A stretch of DNA of 64,000 nucleotides, taken from positions 105,708,434 to 105,772,433 of the forward strand of contig NC_088795.1 of assembly GCF_011386835.1 (NCBI RefSeq), in the 5' to 3' direction. Below are positions 34,797 through 43,912 of this stretch, one piece after another; positions within the stretch are counted from its first letter, which is position 1; the number at the start of each line of letters is the position of its first letter. Both the position numbers and the translations under genes were made by a program. The notes beneath the pieces were generated by a model, which worked only from the letters and a program-made list of their open reading frames with translations, ran no database searches and was not told the DNA's origin. Source of the stretch: Chrysemys picta bellii (lineage: Eukaryota > Chordata > Testudines > Emydidae).

Positions 34797-37700
34797 TTAA
34801 CCAGTTAACTCTGGGAAACTTTCCCGGGAGAGTCCATCAGCCACTTTGTTAGAAGCTCCCGAAATGTGTTGTATTTCAAAATCAAAATCTTGGAGAGCTA
34901 AACTCCACCGAAGAAGTTTTTTGTTATTTCCCTTGGCGGTATGAAGCCACTGTAGCGCAGCATGGTCTGTTTGTAGTTGGAAACGCCGTCCCCAAACATA
35001 TGGGCGTAGCTTTTCCAGCGTGTACACAATGGCATAGCATTCCTTTTCGCTGATTGACCAATGGCTTTCCCTCTCAGACAGTTTCTTACTGAGAAACACG
35101 ACAGAATGGAATTCTTGATCCGGTCCTTCCTGCATTAAAACTGCTCCCACGCCTCGCTCGGACGCATCTGTGGTTACTAGGAACGGTTTGTCAAAGTCTG
35201 GGGCCCTTAGCACAGGTTCAGACATGAGTGTTGCCTTAAGCTGGTTAAAGGCCTTTTGACACTCATCAGTCCACTGAACTGCATTTGGCTGTTTCTTTCT
35301 GGTTAGGTCTGTCAGCGGGGCGGCGATTTGGCTGTAGTGGGGTACAAATCGCCTATAATATCCAGCCAAGCCTAAGAAGGATTGGACCTGTTTCTTAGAC
35401 TTTGAAACCAGCCACTTTTGGATAGCATCCACTTTGGCCTGTAGGGGATTTATAGTTCCTTGACCCACCTGGTGCCCCAGGTAAGTCACTCTGTTTTGGC
35501 CTATTTGACACTTTTTAGCCTTAACAGTTAGTCCTGCCTGCTGGATGCGCTTGAAAACTTTTTCCAGGTGCTCCATGTGCTCTGCCCATGAATCAGAAAA
35601 AATGGCCACATCATCGAGGTAGGCAACTGCAGATTCTCCCAATCCCGCTAGGAGACCATCTACAAGTCTTTGGAAGGTGGCGGGTGCATTTCGCAACCTG
35701 AAAGGGAGTACATTGAATTCATACACCCCTGCCTGGGTGACGAAGGCTGAACTTTCCTTAGCAGGTTCATCTAGTGGTACTTGCCAGTACCCTTTGGTTA
35801 AGTCTAAAGTAGAGATGAATTGGGCATGTCCCAATTTCTCCAATAGCTCATCTGTGCATGGCATTGGATAGTTGTCAGGATGAGTTACAGCATTTAGCTT
35901 ACGGTAGTCCACGCAAAAGCATATTTCCCCATGTGGTTTGGGAACTAGAACCACTGGAGATGCCCATGCACTATTAGAGGGGCGGATTATACCCATCTGT
36001 AGCATGTCCTGGATCTCCCTTTGTATAGCAGTTTTGGCATGAGGTGACTCCCGGTAGGGTGGGGTTCTAATAGGGTGAGCATTACCTGTGTCAATGGAGT
36101 GGTATGCCCGTTCGGTCCATCCTGGAGTGGCTGAGAAAATTGGTGCAAAGCTTGTGCACAGCTCCTTGATCTGCTGTCGCTGCAGACGTCCAAGGGTCGT
36201 GGAGAGGTTCACTTCTTCCACGCCACCATCCTTTTTTCCTTCGTAGTAGACACCTTCAGGCCACTCCGCGTCATCTGTTTCCTGGGCTGTAAACTGGCAA
36301 ACGTTTAATTCTCTGGAATAAAAGGGCTTAAGAGAATTAACATGGTATACCTTAGGCTTTATGTTGGAAGTGGGGGAGGCTATGAGATAGTTAACAGCTC
36401 CTAGGCGCTCCTGGACCGTGAATGGTCCTTCCCACGATGCTTCCATTTTATGGGCCTGGAGCGCCTTTAAGACCATGACTTGATCTCCTACTTTGAAGGA
36501 CCGTTCTCTGGAATGTTTATCATACCAGGCCTTTTGCTCTTCCTGAGCATTCTTTAGGTTTTCTTTAGCAAGGGCTAAAGAGTGTCGGAGGGTGCTTTGT
36601 AGGTTGCTTACAAAGTCTAGAATGTTAGTTCCTGGAGAAGGCGTAAACCCTTCCCATTGCTGCTTCACCAACTGTAATGGCCCCTTAACCTCGCGGCCAT
36701 ACACAAGTTCAAATGGTGAAAACCCTAAACTGGGATGTGGTACAGCCCTGTAGGCAAAAAGCAACTGCTGCAACACTAGGTCCCAATCATTGGAGTGTTT
36801 ATTTACAAATTTATGTATCATGGCCCCCAAAGTTCCATTAAACCTCTCCACCAGGCCATTGGTTTCATGGTGGTAAGGGGTGGCAACCAAGTGATTCACC
36901 CCATGAGCTTCCCACAGGTTTTCCATGGTCCCTGCCAGGAAATTAGTTCCCGAATCTGTAAGGATGTCGGAGGGCCAACCTACCCTGGCAAAAATGTCTG
37001 TTAATGCCTGGCACACACTTTTAGCCCTGGTGTTGCTTAAGGGTACTGCTTCCGGCCATCGGGTAGCAAAATCCATGAAAATCAGTACGTACTGCTTTCC
37101 TCTGGGTGTCTTCTTTGGGAAAGGACCCAGAATATCCACAGCTATGCACTGAAATGGGACCTCAATTATGGGTAGTGGCTGGAGAGGGGCTTTAACCTGG
37201 TCTTGGGGCTTTCCCACTCGTTGGCACACCTCACAAGACCGGACATATTTAGTAACGTCCTTGCCCATTCCCTCCCAGTGGAAGGACTTCCCCAACCGGT
37301 CTTTGGTTCTGTTCACCCCAGAATGGCCACTGGGATGATCATGGGCTAAGCTCAAGAGCTTTACCCGATACTTAGTGGGAACTACCAACTGTCTTTGAGG
37401 ATGCCAGTCTTCCTGGTGCCCACCAGGAAGAGTCTCCTTGTATAAAAGTCCTTGTTCTACAACAAACCGGGATCGGTTAGAAGAGCTGAGAGGCGGTGGG
37501 GTGCTCCGCGCCGCCGCCCAAGCTTTCTGAAGGCTGTCATCTGCTTCCTGCTCGGCCTGGAACTGTTCCCTTGATGCTGGAGACATCAGTTCCTCCTTGG
37601 ACTGTGGACTGGGGCTTGGTCCCTCTGGAAGCGATGCAGGTGCTGGGGCTGTTTCCATTGACTGTGAACCGCTGTCCGCTGGTGCACTATGTGGTATTTC

Positions 37701-38285
37701 AGGCTCTGGCTGAGCCTTTTGGGTAGGGTTATCTGCTGCTTCTGCCAGTTCAGGCTCGCTGGTGCCCTCTGGCGTTGGAGTTGTAGACGGGTTTGCAAGC
37801 GCTGGACTCAGGGCTCGCAATGGTTCTGGTGCTGGTTGCGTTGCCAGTTCCGGTTCTGGGACTAGCTTTGGCTGGGTCTCTGGGATTGGATCCACTACGG
37901 TTGTTGCAGTCGTTGGCAGGGGATCCGGTTCCACCACCTTTGTCTGGGTCTCTGGTAACCCAGACGGGGCCCTGGTGGACGGCTTAGGAACAGGGATGGG
38001 GGTGAAAGCTTGCTTAGCCTTTGCTAGTTCCAGTTCATGTTTCCTTTCTTTTTCTCTCTCCTCCATCTCTTTTTCTTTCAGCTCCATAGTTCTCTTGTGA
38101 GCCTCCTCTTTGGCTTTTTTCAGCTCCATCTCTCTTTTATGGGCCTCCTTTTTGGCTTTTTCTTCTCTTGCTCTCTGCTTTGTCTTGAGTTTTGTTAATT
38201 GAAGCAGTCTTTGATGTTTTCTTTCATTTTCTTCTGCTTCTAGTTTGGCCAGTTCTATTTTTTTAGCTACTTCTTTGGTAGTCAT
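34797..38285 (-). CDS. pol: Gypsy polyprotein: coiled coil, integrase, RT, RNase H
   Basis: An uninterrupted 1162-codon ORF. Residues 1-95 are a Lys/Glu-rich coiled coil like the start of some Gag proteins. Residues 96-240 are Pro/Glu/Thr-rich. Integrase spans about 260-660: zinc-binding HDHPSGHSG with CEVC (315-354), catalytic D384, D444 and E480 (35 residues between the last two), and a GPF module near 620. RT spans about 700-935 with STLDLTKGYWQ, YLDD at 889-892 and FLGLAGYYRRF after it. RNase H spans about 1030-1155 with D1040, E1080 or E1082, D1107 and D1150. The order integrase before RT resembles Gmr1-like elements. No capsid, zinc knuckle or DTG/DSG protease is visible. The RT has FCFCVDYRK-type and LPFRLRN changes at normally conserved sites, so activity is uncertain. 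Start: first ATG after a 350-bp leader. Confidence 0.93.
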   Translation of the reverse strand: MTTKEVAKKIELAKLEAEENERKHQRLLQLTKLKTKQRAREEKAKKEAHKREMELKKAKEEAHKRTMELKEKEMEEREKERKHELELAKAKQAFTPIPVPKPSTRAPSGLPETQTKVVEPDPLPTTATTVVDPIPETQPKLVPEPELATQPAPEPLRALSPALANPSTTPTPEGTSEPELAEAADNPTQKAQPEPEIPHSAPADSGSQSMETAPAPASLPEGPSPSPQSKEELMSPASREQFQAEQEADDSLQKAWAAARSTPPPLSSSNRSRFVVEQGLLYKETLPGGHQEDWHPQRQLVVPTKYRVKLLSLAHDHPSGHSGVNRTKDRLGKSFHWEGMGKDVTKYVRSCEVCQRVGKPQDQVKAPLQPLPIIEVPFQCIAVDILGPFPKKTPRGKQYVLIFMDFATRWPEAVPLSNTRAKSVCQALTDIFARVGWPSDILTDSGTNFLAGTMENLWEAHGVNHLVATPYHHETNGLVERFNGTLGAMIHKFVNKHSNDWDLVLQQLLFAYRAVPHPSLGFSPFELVYGREVKGPLQLVKQQWEGFTPSPGTNILDFVSNLQSTLRHSLALAKENLKNAQEEQKAWYDKHSRERSFKVGDQVMVLKALQAHKMEASWEGPFTVQERLGAVNYLIASPTSNIKPKVYHVNSLKPFYSRELNVCQFTAQETDDAEWPEGVYYEGKKDGGVEEVNLSTTLGRLQRQQIKELCTSFAPIFSATPGWTERAYHSIDTGNAHPIRTPPYRESPHAKTAIQREIQDMLQMGIIRPSNSAWASPVVLVPKPHGEICFCVDYRKLNAVTHPDNYPMPCTDELLEKLGHAQFISTLDLTKGYWQVPLDEPAKESSAFVTQAGVYEFNVLPFRLRNAPATFQRLVDGLLAGLGESAVAYLDDVAIFSDSWAEHMEHLEKVFKRIQQAGLTVKAKKCQIGQNRVTYLGHQVGQGTINPLQAKVDAIQKWLVSKSKKQVQSFLGLAGYYRRFVPHYSQIAAPLTDLTRKKQPNAVQWTDECQKAFNQLKATLMSEPVLRAPDFDKPFLVTTDASERGVGAVLMQEGPDQEFHSVVFLSKKLSERESHWSISEKECYAIVYTLEKLRPYVWGRRFQLQTDHAALQWLHTAKGNNKKLLRWSLALQDFDFEIQHISGASNKVADGLSRESFPELTG

Positions 38286-38615
38286 TTTCCTGTTTTCTTG
38301 TGCTGGGTCACCTCCTCTGCAGTTGACTGAAACTGGGAAGCTCTCAGCTCTGGCTGCTGCTGAGTTACCAGAGACTTTCTAACTATCTACTCCCGAGGAT
38401 GTAAAAAGAAAAAAAACAATTCAGCTTGTAAAGTCCTTTTACCAGTCAAGTTTGCTAATTGAACCCTTCTCTTAACAAAGGACCTTGTTAAAAAAACTTA
38501 ACACCTCTGCCTTCAGGCAAGGAGAGATAAGATATGCATCTATCTACCTCCAGCTGGGCTTTCCAAGCAGCTAGAAGGAAAAAAAAAATCTCACTGGCTT
38601 TTGGGTTTAAAATGA
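38286..38615 (-). other. Untranslated leader of the Gypsy element
   Basis: The roughly 330 bp between the primer site and the ATG hold no long frame on the minus strand, so a separate gag gene is not present here. The end of the leader contains GGAGGTGACCCAGC shortly before AAACAGGAAAATG. Confidence 0.7.
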
Positions 38616-38634
38616 TCCCACCGCTATGCCACCA
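38616..38634 (-). other. Primer-binding site, leucine tRNA type
   Basis: On the minus strand the sequence directly after the 5' LTR reads TGGTGGCATAGCGGTGGG. Its complement CCCACCGCTATGCCACCA resembles the 3' end of vertebrate leucine tRNA (AAG/UAG group, CCCACCGCTGCCA plus CCA) with two extra bases, AT. Position and the TGG start are right for a primer site. The tRNA sequence is quoted from memory. Confidence 0.7.
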
Positions 38635-39611
38635 TGTCAAGGCTGGATCCCCACTTTGAACTTTAGGGTACAAATGTAGGGACCTGCATGAAAACTTCTA
38701 AGCTTAACTACCAGCTTAGCTCTGGTTCTGCTGCCACCATTTCAATGGATTCCATTCCTGGGAAACCTTGAAAAACCTTCACCAATTCCCTGGTGAATAC
38801 AGATCCAAACCCCTTGGATCTTAAAACAAGGAGAAATTAACCATCCCCCCTCCTTCTCCTCCCACCAACTCCTGGTGAACACAGATCCAACCCCCTTGGA
38901 TCTAAAACAAGGAGAAATTAACCATTCCCCCTCCTTCCTCTCACCAACTCCTGGTGAATCAAGATCCAAACCCCTTGAATCTTAAAACAAGGAGAAATTA
39001 ACCATCCCCCCTCCTTCCTCCCACCAACTCCTGGTGAATACAGATCCAACTACCTTGGATCTAAAACAAGGAAAATCAATCAGGTTCTTAAAAAGAAGGC
39101 TTTTAATTAAAGAAAAAGGTAAAAATCATCTCTGTAAAATCAGTATGGAAATAACCTTACAGGGTAATCAAACTTAAAGAGCTCAGAGGACTCCCCTCTA
39201 GTCTCAGGTTCAAAGTACAGCAAACAAAGATAAACACTCTAGTAAAAGGTACATTTACAAGTTGAGAAAAACAAAGGAAAACTAACACGCCTTGCCTGGC
39301 TATTTACTTACAAGTTTGAAATAGGAGAGACTTGTTTAGAAAGATGTGGAGAACCTGGATTGATGTCTGGTCCCTCTCAGTCCCGAGAACGAACACACTC
39401 CCAAACAAAGAATACAAACAACAACCTTCCCCCCCCCCCCAAGATTTGAAAGTATCTTGTCCCCTTATTGGTCCTTTAGGTCAGATGCCAGCCAGGTTAC
39501 CTGAGCTTCTTAACCCTTTACAGGGAAAAGGATTTTGGAGTCTCTGGCCAGGAGGGATTTTATAGTACTGTACACAGGACAGCTGTTACTCTTCCCTTTA
39601 TAGTTATGACA
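38635..39611 (-). repeat. 5' LTR of the Gypsy element (977 bp)
   Basis: It is almost identical to 33579-34635. Differences that I see are single-base changes, small length changes in A and C runs, and one missing minisatellite unit. A TATA-like ACTATAAAATCC lies near its minus-strand start (about 39555-39570) and would drive the element transcript. No canonical AATAAA was found. Confidence 0.93.
38780..39063. repeat. Minisatellite of paired palindromes in the 5' LTR
   Basis: Four units with the same two inverted repeats as in the other LTR (CACCA-N5-TGGTG and AGATCCAA-N5-TTGGATCT). The 80-bp difference in LTR length equals one unit, so a unit was gained or lost during or after integration. 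Confidence 0.88.
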
Positions 39612-40808
39612 GCCTACATTATGAATTTCCCAGAAAGTCAGACTGTCTAAACAGTCCTGCTTTGTTTGCCGTCTTCAGAGGCTAGAAACAGAATAATTGC
39701 CTACAGTTATAAGGTATAAGCAAGCACATTAAATCTTAAGGTGAACACATTACAGAGAAAACCTACTAAAACAATAAAAGAACCTTACACACAGCCTAGT
39801 AAGCTTAGCAGAAATCACTCCAAGAAGGGCTCTGGTAAGAGTCAATCCTTCAAACCACACACAGGTTTTCCTATGGTTACAAGTTCAAAACACCTTTTGC
39901 TCAGAACAAGAATCCCCATGAATCTGAGGGTCATTCCTTTATACAGTTTGGGCCTTTGATCTTGGGACCCTAGGAACAGATGATGGGCTTCTCCTCAGGA
40001 GGAGGTATCTTCAAAGGGTTGGATACGGAGGTGGGAATTTCTGTTAACCTCATCCCAAGTGTTTCCTAGGAAACCCACTCAACTAAAAGTTTATTTTTTT
40101 ATGGCAGACTGTATAAAAGAGTTCTTTGAAGCTCATAATACTTCCCAAGGTTTACATTAGTCACGTGCATACGATCCCGCAATAATACATAAAACACCTG
40201 CATTTTTAATATAATGAACTCCTAAAATACTTAAATTTAATTCAATAAGGCTTGTTTGGGATAGTGCAGGAACTCACCATGTCTATCACAGAGTCAGAAA
40301 CCCAATTTTTCCATCAAGACAGTGTCTGTTTTCCATAGGAAATTTTGAACCCGCTCAAACTATAACCTTCAGGCAGAGGCCATTGCTTCTTGCTGAAATT
40401 TCCTGAGTGTGGTGACAGAGCTTCTATCACTAAAAAGAAAACAAGTTGGGTCCTAAAGATGCTAAATTATCATTACATGTTTTAAAAATTGACCAAGATT
40501 GTCCATTTAGTCCCTATGACCTTTTCACTAATGAAACGTGAGATTTGAAAGATTACTGCCCTGCCATTTACACATTCCTTCCTATTACATCTAGAACAGG
40601 CCAATGATAAATGGGTGCCAGTAAAAAGTCTATTTCTCCTAAAGGATGCATGGGACTGGTGACAAATTTAATATAATTGATATTTTACCATTTAGTGTAG
40701 TTAATATGCGAGAACATAGTTCTAACACAATATTGTATATGTTGATAAATTGGAGAGGGTTCAGAGAACAGCAATGAGAACAATTAGTTCAGAAAACATG
40801 TCATATAG

Positions 40809-42235
40809 CAGGGATCGGCAACCTGCGGCACACGTGCCAAAGATGGCACGCAAGCCAATTTTTAATGGCACGCTGCTGCCTGCCGCCTGCCGGGGTCCCG
40901 GCCCCACTCCCCCCCCCCTCCCCCCCGCTCACCGCTCTCTCCTGCGGGGGCAGGAGGCAGAAGCTTGGTCCTGCCGGCAGCTAAGCTCCCCCTCCCCCAC
41001 TTCTTCCCCCAGCGTGGTGCTTTCCTGCCTCTCCTCCTCTCCTTCCCTGCACCGATCAGCTGATCACCCTTGCGAGGGGAAGGGGGAGAAGTGAAGCCAG
41101 AGAAGAGGTGGGGACAGGACCTTGGGGAAAGGGGGAGAATTGGGGCATAACCCCTCCAGCCCCCTGCCGTGAGCCGCTCATGGCAGGGGGCTGGGAGTGG
41201 GAGCACCCCCACTAGCCGAGCATCCCAGCCCTCTGCCCTGGCCCCTGTACCCCCTCCATACACCCAACCCTCTGCCCTGACCCCTGCACCCCCTCACACA
41301 CACCCAGCCCTCTGCCCTGACCCCTGCATCCCCCTCCACACACCCAGCCCTTTGCCCTGACCCCTGCACCCCCATCACCCAGCCATCCCACACTTTGACT
41401 TCTGCACCCCCTCACACATGTTCTGACTCTTGCACCCCCCCACATCCCCACCCACACTCTGAGCACCAAATGGGAGCTCCTGCACACACACACACCCACA
41501 TTCCCACCTGCACCCCAGCACCAAATGGGAGCTGTCCCAGGTAAGCGCTCCACACCCAAACCTCCTGCCCCAACCCTGAGCCCCTTCCCTCATTCTAGCT
41601 CCTGGTCAGACCCTGCACCCCAACCCCCAGCCTGCTCCTTCACTCCCAACCCTGTGCTCAGTGCACTCCCACCCTCAGCTCATTGCAGAGAGAGAGGAAG
41701 AGAATAGGCTCGAACCAAGGAGAAGGTAGGTACCCACTCTATGTGGGCAGGGCCGGGACCGGTAGTGGGCTGAGCGGGGCTGGCAGCTGGGACCCTGGCT
41801 GGCAGAAGCCGGTGGACAGAACCCCAGACCAGCAGTGGGCTGAGCCGACCAGCCCACTGGTGGTCTGGGGTCCCAGCCGCTGGCCCCGCTTAGCCTGCTG
41901 CCGGTCTGGGGTCCCGGCTTCCGGCCCCTTGCCAGACGGGGTCTAGGACACATGCCCCGCTCAGCCCGCTGCCAAACTAGGTGAACGGAACCCCAGCGGG
42001 CTGAGTGGGCCGGCGGCATAAGATCCGCATTTTAATTTAATTTTAAATGAAACTTCTTAAACATTTTGAAAACCTTGTTTACTTTAATACAACAATAGTT
42101 TAGTTATATAATATAGACTTATAGAGAGAAACCTTCTAAAAAATGTTAAAATGTATTACTGGCATGCGAAACCTTAAGGGTAAAGTGAATAAATGAAGAC
42201 TCGGCACACCACTTCTGAAAGGTTGCCGACCCCTG
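40809..42235. mobile_element. Long non-autonomous hAT element, 1427 bp
   Basis: A perfect 8-bp duplication TCATATAG flanks it (40801-40808 and 42236-42243). The ends CAGGGATCGGCAACC and GGTTGCCGACCCCTG are inverted with one mismatch. The left 60 bp and the right 220 bp match the short element at 27887-28197, while about 1.1 kb of very GC-rich DNA with a minisatellite lies between. No transposase was found. Open frames in the GC-rich core are compositional. Confidence 0.93.
41223..41400. repeat. GC-rich minisatellite within the hAT element
   Basis: CCCTCTGCCCTGACCCCTGC followed by ACCCCCTCACACACACCCAG repeats about four times with a period near 37-42 bp, with substitutions. It continues weakly to about 41600 with ACACACAC runs near 41482-41497. 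Confidence 0.8.
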
Positions 42236-42611
42236 TCATATAGTGATACACTGAATAGATTGAGCTCCTTGAGTCTAATAGAGAGGAGGGTTAAGGTGTG
42301 AGCCTACCTGGGAACAAATATTTAATAATGGGTTCTTCAGTCTCATGAAGAAAGGTATAACACAATCCAATAGATGGAAGATAAAGCTAAACAAATAGAA
42401 ATCAGGTATAAGTTTTCAATAAGGTGGGTAATTAACCATTGGAACAATTTACCAAGGGCTATGGTGGATTCTCCATGACTGGTCATTTTTAAATCAATTG
42501 GCTATTTTTTTAAAGGTTGTGTTCTAGGAATTATTTTGGCAAAGTTCTATGGCCTGTGTTAGATAGGAGGTCAGACTAGATGGATGCAATGGTCCTTTCT
42601 GGTCTTGGAAT

Positions 42612-43912
42612 CAATTACTGACCTCCGAGCTCCATACAACAATCTTCAGAAGTTTGAGAGACGGGTGTTGTCATAACTATAAAGGGAAGGGTAATAGCTG
42701 TCCTGTGTACAGTATTATAAAACCCCTCCTGGCCAGAGACTCCAAAATCCTTTTCCCTGTAAAGGGTTAAGAAGCTCAGGTAACCTGGCTGGCATCTGAC
42801 CTAAAGGACCAATAAGGGGACAAGATACTTTCAAATCTTGGGGGGGGAAGGCTTTTGTTTGTGTTCTTTGTTTGGGAGGGTGTTCGTTCTCAGGACTGAG
42901 AGGGACCAGACATCAATCCAGGTTCTCCACATCTTTCTAAACAAGTCTCTCCTATTTCAAACTTGTAAGTAAATAGCCAGGCAAGGCATATTAGTTTTCC
43001 TTTGTTTTTCTCAACTTGTAAATGTACCTTTTACTAGAGTGTTTATCGTTGTTTGCTGTACTTTGAACCTGAGACTAGAGGGGAGTCCTCTGAGCTCTTT
43101 AAGTTTGATTACCCTGTAAGGTTAATTTCCATACTGATTTTACAGAGATGATTTTTACCTTTTTCTTTAATTAAAAACCTTCTTTTTAAGAACCTGATTG
43201 ATTTTTCCTTGTTTTAGATCCAAAGGGGTTTGGATCTTGATTCACCAGGAGTTGGTGAGGGGAAGGAGGGGAATGGTTAATTTCTCCTTGTTTTAAGATC
43301 CAAGGGGTTTGGATCTTGATTCACCAGGAGTTGGTGGGAGGAAGGAGGGGAATGGTTAATTTCCCCTTGTTTTAAGATCCAAGGGGTTTGGATTTGTTTT
43401 CACCAGGGATTTGGTGAAGGTTTTTCAAGGCTTCCCAGGAAGGGAATCCATTGAAATGGTGGAAGCCGAACCAGAGCTAAGCTAGTAGTTAAGCTTAGAA
43501 GTTTTTCATGCAGGCCCCTACATTTGTACTCTAAAGTTCAAAGTGGGGATCCAGCCTTGACAGGTGTGCCAGTGGGAGTGGGGTTCTGCTCTCCAATGGG
43601 GTGGTGGGGCTAAGAGCTTCTGTCCTGAAGGGAGCAGGCTCTCAGGGCTTAAGCCCCACAGGGCATGCCTGCTGGGGATTCAGTCCCACTCAAGCTGAAG
43701 CCCTGATCGCTGGCAGGCATGTCCCACAGGGCTGAAGCAATGCTGGGCAGAAGCCCCTAGCCCCACCACCCTGCTGTAGGGCAGAAGCCCCAAGCTCCCA
43801 CCCCCCGTCTGGTAGGTGGAGAAGAGGGGAGGGTATGAGGGGGCTCCGTGCACCACACTTTAATTGTAAAAGAGCCGCATGTGGCTCGCAAGCCGTGATT
43901 TGGCCATTCCAT
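42612..43912. mobile_element. hAT-like element split by a solo LTR
   Basis: Left part 42612-42668 (CTGACCTCCGAGCTCC..CTTCAGAAGTTTGAGAG) and right part 43568-43912 (GCCAGTGGGAGTGGGG through AAAGAGCCGCATGTGGCTCG and GATTTGGCCATTCC). The AGAGCCGCATGTGGCTCGC block and GGCCA-type end resemble a hAT non-autonomous family with CAGGGGTGGCC ends. The two parts join across the GGTGT duplication. Outer ends are approximate and no 8-bp duplication was confirmed. Confidence 0.5.
42669..43562 (+). mobile_element. Solo LTR of the Gypsy family
   Basis: The segment is 894 bp from TGTCATAACTATAAAGGG to ATCCAGCCTTGACA with a perfect 5-bp duplication GGTGT (42664-42668 and 43563-43567). It is in plus orientation, opposite to the full-length element 3 kb away, and clearly the same family throughout. 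It carries three minisatellite units. TATTATAAAACCCC near 42712 would be the TATA box. Recombination between LTRs has removed the internal part. Confidence 0.95.

Larger units (their letters stand above)
33579..39611 (-). mobile_element. Full-length Ty3/Gypsy element, integrase before RT
   Basis: This is a 6033-bp element with two LTRs (38635-39611 as 5' LTR, 33579-34635 as 3' LTR), a primer-binding site, one long ORF and a purine tract, all on the minus strand. The perfect duplication GCCTA flanks it. The ORF has Gypsy-type enzymes in the unusual order integrase, RT, RNase H. Gag capsid and protease are not evident. By hand the LTRs differ at about seven positions outside indels, so the copy is young. 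It sits in an older solo LTR, and relatives lie at 42669 and 46675. It may need Gag and protease from another copy. Confidence 0.95.
33422..40290 (-). mobile_element. Old solo LTR split by the Gypsy element
   Basis: The LTR consists of 39617-40290 plus 33422-33578, about 831 bp on the minus strand, starting TGTGATAGACATGG and ending GAACTGTGATA. A 5-bp duplication GAGTC lies at 33417-33421 and 40291-40295. The last bases read TA where CA is expected, a single transition. Internal order matches the plus-strand copy at 53946-54833, including a GTGTTCACCTTAAGATTTAATG poly(A) region. The Gypsy element entered it at GCCTA (33574-33578 and 39612-39616). Confidence 0.75.
40735..42611 (+). mobile_element. 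Old CR1 LINE, split by a hAT element
   Basis: The left part (40735-40808) has ATAAATTGGAGAGGGTTCAG and AGAACAGCAATGAGAAC. The right part (42244-42611) continues with TAGATTGAGCTCCTTGAGTC, AAGAAAGGTATAACACAATC, CATTGGAACAATTTACCAAG and AGGAGGTCAGACTAGATGG. This is the CR1 ORF2 C-terminus and 3' UTR. The ORF is full of stops and frame changes. The split is explained exactly by the TCATATAG duplication of the hAT element. Confidence 0.8.

Noticed and set aside
37762..38100. Plus-strand frames opposite the Gypsy ORF
   Set aside because: They are antisense shadows of the Pro/Glu-rich linker of the polyprotein.
41178..42019. Several frames over 100 codons with Gly/Arg/Pro/Thr-rich repeats
   Set aside because: They fall in the minisatellite and GC-rich core of the hAT element and have no domain.
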